DNA of 27,493 nucleotides, taken from IMG/VR virus record IMGVR_UViG_3300030104_006308, positions 1 to 27,493 of that record. One strand, 5' to 3'. The position numbers and the translations under genes were made by a program. The notes under the pieces are model-generated. The model had not been told where the DNA came from. It saw only the letters and a list, made by a program, of their open reading frames with translations, and did not search any database. This DNA comes from a virus. Shown here piece by piece: positions 1 to 3,849 of this stretch; positions within the stretch are counted from its first letter, which is position 1, and each line of letters opens with the position of its first letter.

Positions 1-2
1 GA

Positions 3-137
3 GCAGGTAAAAATGGAAGAGCAATAGTATGCCCAGAATGTAAAAGTGTTCGGACTGTTTATCATTTTAACTTTAGCAGATTGACATGTCCTGAATGTAA
101 ACAATCAGTAGACAAATACGAATGGGGTGTGTTATAA
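3..137 (+). CDS. 3' end of a CxxC-CxxC zinc-ribbon protein (partial)
   Basis: This is an open reading frame that enters from the left edge and stops with TAA at 135-137; no in-frame ATG lies inside the window, so the start is missing. The visible 44 residues contain CPEC followed about 16 residues later by another CPEC, the four-cysteine pattern of a small zinc ribbon, and end in DKYEWGVL. Such ribbons usually bind nucleic acid or mediate protein contacts. The specific family is not recognised and its function is unknown. Its last codons overlap the -10 box of a predicted promoter for the next gene. Confidence 0.6.
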   Translation, partial: AGKNGRAIVCPECKSVRTVYHFNFSRLTCPECKQSVDKYEWGVL

Positions 138-138
138 T
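109..138 (+). promoter_or_regulatory. Sigma70-type promoter for the 164-343 gene
   Basis: TAGACA (109-114), an 18-bp spacer, then TATAAT (133-138) preceded by TG and one base (extended -10). The predicted start of transcription is about 145, giving a leader of about 19 nt before the ATG at 164. The element lies over the stop codon of the upstream zinc-ribbon gene. Confidence 0.55.
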
Positions 139-163
139 TACATCACAGATTAAAGGTGAGAAG

Positions 164-343
164 ATGTATGAAACCCCCGATCAATTAGCCTCTGATAGTA
201 ATATATTAGAGATGACAATCATCGAGGATATTGTGTTACATTGTGAGAATAATCGTGTAGGTCGTGTTACTCAGAATGGGCTGATTACACTGATAAAAGA
301 TAACTTTGAAAGAGAAAGATTAAGAAGGAAAAATAGACTTTAA
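164..343 (+). CDS. Hypothetical protein, 59 aa
   Basis: A small protein starting MYETPDQLASD and ending in a basic stretch (ERERLRRKNRL). I chose the ATG at 164 over the one at 122 because the latter lies inside the upstream gene and overlaps the predicted -10 box, and because AAAGGTGAG (152-160) sits just before 164 as a ribosome-binding site. The middle (about residues 15-50) could fold as a small alpha/beta unit and the C-terminus is likely helical and positively charged. No membrane segment or known motif is visible. I do not recognise the family. It is the first of two tiny genes before a non-coding gap, probably expressed early from the adjacent promoter. Confidence 0.6.
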   Translation: MYETPDQLASDSNILEMTIIEDIVLHCENNRVGRVTQNGLITLIKDNFERERLRRKNRL

Positions 344-353
344 TGGGGGCAAT

Positions 354-509
354 ATGTGGAAAGATTATCAAGAACCGAAACGACATTGGAGTGATAAACA
401 ATGGTTACAATACTGTTTGATTCATATGCACAACCCCCATATAAATGAGGAGGAAAGAGAATATTATAGAGAGAAATACTATGACTTAAGTAATAAGAAT
501 AAGCAGTGA
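354..509 (+). CDS. Hypothetical protein, 51 aa
   Basis: A short reading frame starting MWKDYQEPKRHW and ending in SNKNKQ. It begins 10 bp after the previous stop and has a G-run (345-349) shortly upstream as a weak ribosome-binding site. It is rich in Tyr, Trp, His and charged residues, with an acidic/basic helical segment around residues 31-43 (NEEEREYYREKYY). There is no signal peptide or membrane segment. The family is not recognised. Support comes from compact packing with the previous gene, same strand, and the fact that a perfect hairpin begins right after its stop codon. It could still be a chance ORF. Confidence 0.45.
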   Translation: MWKDYQEPKRHWSDKQWLQYCLIHMHNPHINEEEREYYREKYYDLSNKNKQ

Positions 510-546
510 AGTTTTCCACAGTTGTTGTTAGTTTCTGTGGAAAACT
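510..546. repeat. Perfect 12-bp inverted repeat (hairpin)
   Basis: AGTTTTCCACAG (510-521) is the exact reverse complement of CTGTGGAAAACT (535-546), separated by 13 nt. Each arm contains one TTTTCCACA box. It starts one base after the stop of the 51-aa gene, so it may act as a transcription terminator, although no T-run follows directly, or as a paired protein-binding site. Confidence 0.8.
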
Positions 547-570
547 CTTAGAATAAGTATATTTTACCCT

Positions 571-578
571 CATAAATA
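571..578 (+). promoter_or_regulatory. T4-type late promoter-like motif
   Basis: CATAAATA matches the NATAAATA pattern of T4-like late promoters. No gene follows for 300 bp, so it would transcribe the non-coding region; it may be a chance match in AT-rich DNA. Confidence 0.25.
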
Positions 579-710
579 GCAAATTAAATATACTTTAGTG
601 TTTTAATCGTTTTCCACAATGTTGTTAATAATGTGATGTAATATGTGGAATAAGTGTTAATTAGTGGTGAAATTGTGTGGATAAATGTACCTCAGAGTAG
701 TGATCTTAGC

Positions 711-734
711 GAGCGTATTATAACACGAACGCTC
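711..734. repeat. Short inverted repeat
   Basis: GAGCGT (711-716) pairs with ACGCTC (729-734) across a 12-nt loop. A second, weaker one follows: ACCCT (747-751) with AGGGT (766-770). Both lie between DnaA-box-like sites. Their function is unknown. Confidence 0.4.
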
Positions 735-822
735 TTAAATTACAAGACCCTCGTTAACACTTTGTAGGGTTATGTTGGTTTCATAATATATAAAGTTTTC
801 CACATAAATATCATACACTTAG

Positions 823-851
823 TTGACAGTTTCTCTTAGAGATTGTATACT
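823..851 (+). promoter_or_regulatory. Strong sigma70-type promoter for the 882-1043 gene
   Basis: TTGACA (823-828), a 17-bp spacer and TATACT (846-851). Predicted transcription start is near 858, about 24 nt before the ATG at 882. The 15 bases 822-836 are identical to 1089-1103 in the next promoter, beyond what the -35 box alone requires. Confidence 0.75.
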
Positions 852-881
852 AGTTGTAGTTACTTTTCACAGTGCAATTCC

Positions 882-1043
882 ATGACAGTTTCTTACAGTC
901 AAGGGCTCAAGAGTAAGTATAGAATAACGCTGGAATTAGATGTGCTAGATGACTTTAATCCGCATGATATTGCATGGGATAAAGTGTTTACTTTGGACAG
1001 TAATAATGAGTCTGTTAAATGTTACATAGAGGACATAAGTTAG
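882..1043 (+). CDS. Conserved hypothetical protein, 53 aa
   Basis: The start is placed at ATG 882 (MTVSYSQGLKSKY). An in-frame TTG at 843 would lie three bases before the promoter's -10 box and upstream of the predicted transcript start, so it cannot be used from that promoter. The protein reads like one compact unit, with a beta strand (YRITLELDV), an acidic linker (LDDFNPHDIAWDKVF) and a final strand (ESVKCYIEDIS), giving a net negative charge. The pattern of a strand followed by DDFxPxxIxWxxxF and a C-terminal YIED is one I associate with small conserved cyanomyovirus proteins, but I cannot name a function. It is a single-gene unit between two strong promoters, so early expression is likely. 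Confidence 0.6.
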   Translation: MTVSYSQGLKSKYRITLELDVLDDFNPHDIAWDKVFTLDSNNESVKCYIEDIS

Positions 1044-1089
1044 CCTGTCAGTTCTTATAAAGAATGTGCAGCATATTGCAGGGGGGTTG

Positions 1090-1118
1090 TTGACAGTTTC
1101 TCTGCGATATGTTATAAT
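1090..1118 (+). promoter_or_regulatory. Full-consensus sigma70-type promoter
   Basis: TTGACA (1090-1095), a 17-bp spacer and TATAAT (1113-1118), with TG at 1110-1111 giving an extended -10. All 12 core bases match the bacterial housekeeping consensus. The nearest gene start is 1348, so the transcript would have a leader of over 200 nt or encode a short RNA. It shares 15 identical bases with the promoter at 823-851. Confidence 0.8.
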
Positions 1119-1231
1119 ATTCATATATTCGTTTTGACAGTTATTTGGGCGGTTATATGTTATTGGGCGTGGCGGCGTTGCGTTTATAAAAAAGGGTAAG
1201 TCCCTAACCTACAGAGGTGACAAATCGAGAG

Positions 1232-1238
1232 CTAAATA
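1232..1238 (+). promoter_or_regulatory. Late-promoter-like CTAAATA motif
   Basis: GCTAAATAAA (1231-1240) is identical to the sequence at 3418-3427 just ahead of gp25, where a T4-type late promoter is expected. It lies about 110 bp ahead of the 1348 gene. Confidence 0.35.
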
Positions 1239-1261
1239 AAAAAATTCCAAAAATTTTTCTG

Positions 1262-1294
1262 AGGTAAAAACCCCCCTTCAATACTTTTTTACCT
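1262..1294. repeat. 9-bp inverted repeat (possible terminator)
   Basis: AGGTAAAAA (1262-1270) is the exact reverse complement of TTTTTACCT (1286-1294). The loop begins with six C residues. The right arm is T-rich, so the hairpin could work as a weak terminator for transcripts from the 1090-1118 promoter. Confidence 0.45.
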
Positions 1295-1296
1295 TC

Positions 1297-1325
1297 TTGC
1301 AATTATGTTGATATTGATATATAAT
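1297..1325 (+). promoter_or_regulatory. Candidate promoter before the 1348 gene
   Basis: TTGCAA (1297-1302, 4 of 6 bases), a 17-bp spacer and TATAAT (1320-1325). The predicted start, about 1332, would put AAGGA (1331-1335), the likely ribosome-binding site of the 1348 gene, at the extreme 5' end of the transcript, which weakens the case. Confidence 0.35.
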
Positions 1326-1347
1326 AAGTGAAGGACGACGACACATT

Positions 1348-1578
1348 ATGTACGACGAAACGACCTATCACATCTACGCACAAGATAGATGTCTTTATGC
1401 AAACTTAGGAGAAGAAGAGTTTGAAAGTACATGGGAGATGTTAAAGGTAATGATAGATTTGTTAGGTAGTAAGTATACAAAGGATGATTTAAATTATATT
1501 AAGTTAGGACCAAAGTGCGGCGTTGGTGGTCCTGGTAGAGTTATCCCGACACCTATGTGGGAAGAAGATTCATATTGA
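1348..1578 (+). CDS. Conserved cyanophage-type hypothetical protein, 76 aa
   Basis: The protein begins MYDETTYHIYAQDRCLYANL, then has EEEFESTWEMLKVMIDLLGSKYTKDDLNYIKL and a Gly/Pro-rich tail. From memory this opening (MYDETTYHIYA...D.CLY) and the EEEF..TWE..K helix belong to a small protein found repeatedly in T4-like cyanophages, where it has no known function. No enzyme motif or membrane segment is visible. An AAGGA at 1331-1335 is the likely ribosome-binding site, about 12 nt from the ATG. Its stop codon (1576-1578) lies inside the -35 box of the next promoter. The Gly/Pro tail (GGPGRVIPTPMWEEDSY) may be specific to this phage. Confidence 0.75.
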   Translation: MYDETTYHIYAQDRCLYANLGEEEFESTWEMLKVMIDLLGSKYTKDDLNYIKLGPKCGVGGPGRVIPTPMWEEDSY

Positions 1579-1603
1579 CAACTATATAAATGGATGTTAT
1601 AAT
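1575..1603 (+). promoter_or_regulatory. Full-consensus early promoter with a late-like motif inside
   Basis: TTGACA (1575-1580), a 17-bp spacer and TATAAT (1598-1603) with TG at 1595-1596 (extended -10). Inside the spacer lies TATATAAAT (1583-1591), close to the T4 late consensus TATAAATA. The predicted early start near 1610 gives a leader of about 17 nt for the gene at 1627. Confidence 0.75.
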
Positions 1604-1606
1604 TGA

Positions 1607-1620
1607 ATTGAAATTTCAAT
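1607..1620. promoter_or_regulatory. Perfect 14-bp palindrome at the transcription start (operator candidate)
   Basis: ATTGAAATTTCAAT equals its own reverse complement and spans the predicted transcription start of the 1575-1603 promoter, just before the ATG at 1627. The position suits a repressor or activator site. One or two such palindromes are expected by chance in a window this size, so the case rests on its position. Confidence 0.4.
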
Positions 1621-1626
1621 AAAACT

Positions 1627-2412
1627 ATGGCCAAAGGATTTACAGTAAAAACTGTTCCACCAAAGAAGAGTAAAGCACCAGAATGGGATTATGATGCAAT
1701 CAAGGCAAGAATGAAAGGAAAGAAGATTGTATTCTGTTTACCTGGTAGAGGTTGTTCATTTATATTTTTAAAGAATTTTGTACAAATGTGTTTTGACATG
1801 GTACAAAATGGAATGAGTATTCAGATCTCACAAGATTACTCATCAATGGTTAACTTTGCACGTTGTAAGTGTCTAGGTGCAAATGTCTTGAGAGGCCCTG
1901 ATCAATTACCTTGGGATGGTAAACTAGAGTATGATTACCAACTATGGATTGACTCGGATATCGTCTTCACATCAGAAAAGTTCTGGCAACTATGTGATCT
2001 TGCAGTTCCTGCTGAAGATTCTGATCGAGAGGAAGCACGGATTGCTGGTGGATGGTATGCAACAGAAGATGGCACGACTACCTCAGTTGCACACTGGTTA
2101 GAAGAAGACGACTTCCGCAAGAACGGTGGAGTGATGAACCACGAAACTGTGGAGTCGATCAGCAAGCGTAAGAAACCATTCACTGTAGACTACACAGGTT
2201 TTGGATGGGTAATGATTAAGAACGGAGTCTTTGAAGATAAGAAGATTGAGTATCCTTGGTTTGCTCCGAAGATGCAGCAGTTTGAATCTGGTGCCGTTCA
2301 AGATATGTGTGGAGAGGATGTATCATTCTGTCTCGATGCAATTGATGCAGGTTATAAGATCTGGTGCGATCCTCGGATTCGTGTTGGTCACGAAAAAACT
2401 CGTGTAATCTAG
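1627..2412 (+). CDS. GT-A-type glycosyltransferase-like protein, 261 aa
   Basis: A predicted soluble enzyme that would transfer a sugar from a nucleotide-sugar donor. The acceptor is not evident and could be phage DNA, a phage structural protein or the host envelope. Visible motifs: a basic N-terminus (residues 1-20); a beta strand KKIVFCLPGRG (about 32-42); LWIDSDIVF with the DxD-type metal site at D109-S110-D111; GEDVSF (229-234), a typical acceptor-side motif of GT-A folds; and GYKIWCDPRIRVGH ending at H255, matching the C-terminal histidine many of these enzymes use for metal binding. The length fits a single GT-A domain. It is transcribed from the strong promoter overlapping the previous stop and has no clear Shine-Dalgarno sequence. 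Proteins of this type recur in T4-like cyanophages, but their role there is not established. Confidence 0.7.
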   Translation: MAKGFTVKTVPPKKSKAPEWDYDAIKARMKGKKIVFCLPGRGCSFIFLKNFVQMCFDMVQNGMSIQISQDYSSMVNFARCKCLGANVLRGPDQLPWDGKLEYDYQLWIDSDIVFTSEKFWQLCDLAVPAEDSDREEARIAGGWYATEDGTTTSVAHWLEEDDFRKNGGVMNHETVESISKRKKPFTVDYTGFGWVMIKNGVFEDKKIEYPWFAPKMQQFESGAVQDMCGEDVSFCLDAIDAGYKIWCDPRIRVGHEKTRVI

Positions 2413-2445
2413 AACGTGTCTCGATTTATCATGGAGGAATCTTAA

Positions 2446-2586
2446 ATGGCAAAAATGTATAGCACTGGTGTGGATCTAGTTGAATCCAAACCGAAAAAAA
2501 CTCGTCAAGGTAGGGGCAAGCATACTAAATATTCCGCAACCTCTCGTAACTTTGCAAAGAAAAGAACACGAGGACAAGGAAGTTAA
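2446..2586 (+). CDS. Small highly basic conserved protein, 46 aa
   Basis: The start is fixed by a strong ribosome-binding site, GGAGGA (2433-2438), 7 nt before the ATG. The sequence (MAKMYSTGVDLVESKPKKT, then RQGRGKHTKYSATSRN and a KKRTRGQGS end) is very rich in Lys, Arg, Gly and Ser from residue 15 on and carries no predicted hydrophobic core, so it is probably disordered and binds nucleic acid or an acidic partner. From memory, a protein of this pattern is conserved in T4-like cyanophages without known function. It lies between the glycosyltransferase-like gene and the 220-aa gene, with 33 bp before and 3 bp after, so it is probably co-transcribed with both. Confidence 0.75.
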   Translation: MAKMYSTGVDLVESKPKKTRQGRGKHTKYSATSRNFAKKRTRGQGS

Positions 2587-2589
2587 ACT

Positions 2590-3252
2590 ATGCCAGCCTT
2601 AATTTGTAATCTACCTGCATATGAAGTGTGGGTTCGTAAAGAGTATCTTACCGATCATCAGAGTGGACATGGTGAATATGTAAAGGGCGTTTGGGTATCG
2701 GCAAAGTCGATACCTGGACGTGCAATGTATTTTGAAACATATCTACCAGAGTATGCGGCAATGTATGATAAATTACCTATAAGTGCGTTTTTATCATCAC
2801 CAGAGAAACCAGATCCTGATATGGAGTTACATAATCTCCAGTTTTGGAATTGTATGGACTATGGTGTAGTTGCAGTGCAGAAGCAATTTATTGGTTCAAT
2901 GCACTATGAAGTCATGACAAGAGATTATGGCCTTCAAACGGGTACATATATTTGTACTTTAGACAATTATCATCAAGATGCTGATCTAATTGACTACTCT
3001 ACAAGTGAAAATCCACCTGAACATAAGTCTCATAACCTCATTGAGTTAGATAATGGTCAATTTTGTCTTTATCCGAACAATCGAACACGAATTTATGACA
3101 ACAGTTTGACACCTGAAACACCAAAAGTGCCTGATTTTAAGGTTTCAACGGTATTTTATCAGGTTGAAAACGGTCATGATCGTGATGGACTCGGAAATGA
3201 CGAAAATTATTTCTGGAAAACTAGCAAAGAGAGGAAAAATGACAGCGAGTAA
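2590..3252 (+). CDS. Conserved cyanophage-type protein of unknown function, 220 aa
   Basis: The protein begins MPALICNLPAYEVWVRKEYL and ends in YFWKTSKERKNDSE. It looks like a single globular, strand-rich domain with many aromatic residues (for example LQFWNCMDYGVVAVQKQF near residues 83-100, then GTYICTLDNYHQDADLIDY) and no signal peptide, membrane segment or enzyme motif I can identify. HNLIELDNGQFCLYPNNRTRIYD (about 148-170) has the look of a beta hairpin. From memory a protein with this opening is widespread in T4-like cyanophages and sits upstream of gp25, where its role is unknown. It starts 3 bp after the previous stop and overlaps the next gene by 14 bp, so translation is likely coupled on both sides. 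Confidence 0.75.
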   Translation: MPALICNLPAYEVWVRKEYLTDHQSGHGEYVKGVWVSAKSIPGRAMYFETYLPEYAAMYDKLPISAFLSSPEKPDPDMELHNLQFWNCMDYGVVAVQKQFIGSMHYEVMTRDYGLQTGTYICTLDNYHQDADLIDYSTSENPPEHKSHNLIELDNGQFCLYPNNRTRIYDNSLTPETPKVPDFKVSTVFYQVENGHDRDGLGNDENYFWKTSKERKNDSE

Positions 3253-3406
3253 TGATTTTTTGGACAATTTAGCTAACGATCAGTATCAAAAAATGCTTCG
3301 TGAGATCGCAAATGACAAAATTGTGCCGAAAAAAAGTGATAAAAAGGTGCAAAATGACCTTTATGAGAAAAAAGAAGACGATGATTTTTATGAGATAATA
3401 GATTAG
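3239..3406 (+). CDS. Small charged protein upstream of gp25, 55 aa
   Basis: I place the start at ATG 3239, not at the in-frame ATG at 3164, because GAGAGG (3229-3234) lies just before it and the longer version would overlap the upstream gene by almost 90 bp. The protein (MTASNDFLDNLANDQYQKML ... DDDFYEIID) has an N-terminal helix, a central basic stretch (KIVPKKSDKKVQ) and an acidic C-terminus (EKKEDDDFYEIID). This alternating charge without a hydrophobic core suggests a partly disordered adaptor. It overlaps the 220-aa gene by 14 bp. No function is known to me; its position suggests a minor structural or assembly role, which is inference. Confidence 0.6.
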   Translation: MTASNDFLDNLANDQYQKMLREIANDKIVPKKSDKKVQNDLYEKKEDDDFYEIID

Positions 3407-3418
3407 GTAAAATCGCTG

Positions 3419-3425
3419 CTAAATA
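3419..3425 (+). promoter_or_regulatory. Late promoter motif before gp25
   Basis: CTAAATA (3419-3425) resembles the T4 late-promoter core TATAAATA and the variant described for cyanomyoviruses. It lies 23 bp before the gp25 start in the only sizeable gap (41 bp) ahead of the structural block, so it probably drives late transcription of the baseplate genes. Confidence 0.55.
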
Positions 3426-3447
3426 AAGATATATTTGCTCGATTATA

Positions 3448-3849
3448 GTGCCTGTTCAGCGTAAAAGTCAGTCATTTAAAGATATTAGCATGACTTTTCA
3501 AAGAAGTCCTTTATCTTCTGACCTTATTGCAATTAAAAATCAGACTGCTATAGCTCGCTCTCTTCGTAATTTGGTGCTTACCGTGCCTGGAGAGCGATTT
3601 TTTAATGAAGATATTGGTTCAAACGTAAATAATTTGTTATTTGAACCTTTTGGTCCTTCGACTGCCTCTGAAATTGAGGATGAAATTAAATCCACTATTG
3701 AAAATTTTGAACCAAGAGTTGAATTGATTAATTTAGTTGTAGAGGCTAACATTGACTCTTATGAATTTGACGTAACTATTACATATAAGATAATTGGAAT
3801 CGAACCAGTGGGGCAACAATTGTCATTCGCATTACAACCAGCAAGATAA
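3448..3849 (+). CDS. 25: Baseplate wedge subunit gp25
   Basis: A T4 gp25-type protein, part of the baseplate wedge. In T4, gp25 is a lysozyme-like fold that joins gp6 and gp53 in the wedge and helps start the sheath. The 133 residues match the family length and carry its core: an N-terminal FKDISMTFQRSPLSSDLIAIKN, then ARSLRNLVLTVPGERFFNEDIGSNVNNLLFEP and IENFEPRVEL (about residues 85-94), ending QQLSFALQPAR. The start is GTG at 3448; the first ATG in frame would be residue 15 and would cut off part of the conserved FKD..M.F segment, so GTG is preferred. It is followed with no gap by gp6 (TAA then ATG), so gp6 is probably translated by coupling. Confidence 0.93.
   Translation: MPVQRKSQSFKDISMTFQRSPLSSDLIAIKNQTAIARSLRNLVLTVPGERFFNEDIGSNVNNLLFEPFGPSTASEIEDEIKSTIENFEPRVELINLVVEANIDSYEFDVTITYKIIGIEPVGQQLSFALQPAR

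Larger units (their letters stand above)
510..881. other. AT-rich non-coding region with a DnaA-box cluster (candidate origin)
   Basis: No convincing gene lies here. It contains exact matches to the DnaA box TTWTNCACA at 512-520 (+), 536-544 (-), 610-618 (+), 676-684 (-, the TTATCCACA form) and 796-804 (+), plus a one-mismatch copy at 644-652 (-). Four of the five exact copies are TTTTCCACA, the form I recall as the cyanobacterial DnaA box. Other contents are a 12-bp inverted repeat (510-546), a T4-late-like CATAAATA at 571-578, smaller inverted repeats at 711-734 and 747-770, and a promoter at its right end. An origin, or a site that binds or titrates host DnaA, is an inference from the box density. 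Confidence 0.5.
1044..1347. other. Non-coding regulatory gap
   Basis: No supported gene. It holds a consensus promoter (1090-1118), a weaker TTGACA at 1134-1139 with a poor -10 (TATGTT, 16-bp spacer), a late-promoter-like CTAAATA (1232-1238), a 9-bp inverted repeat (1262-1294), a candidate promoter directly before the next gene (1297-1325), and a small palindrome (TTCTT-ATA-AAGAA, 1052-1064). A 10-codon frame at 1157-1189 follows the strong promoter but has no ribosome-binding site. With its strong promoter the gap could produce a short untranslated RNA; the sequence does not show this directly. Confidence 0.5.

Noticed and set aside
340-582. Minus-strand reading frame of 80 codons
   Set aside because: It lies opposite the 51-aa gene and the hairpin and has no ribosome-binding site or promoter.
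690-780. Possible tRNA in the non-coding gap
   Set aside because: The small inverted repeats do not form a cloverleaf and there is no GTTCRA T-loop sequence.
843-881. TTG start giving a 66-aa version of the 53-aa protein
   Set aside because: The TTG overlaps the region just before the -10 box and lies upstream of the predicted transcript start, and the added residues are not protein-like.
1157-1189. 10-codon frame (MLLGVAALRL) after the strong promoter
   Set aside because: It has no ribosome-binding site and is too short to support as a leader peptide.
2525-2531. CTAAATA late-promoter-like motif
   Set aside because: It lies within the coding sequence of the 46-aa protein, where the codons explain it; spacing to the next gene gives little extra support.
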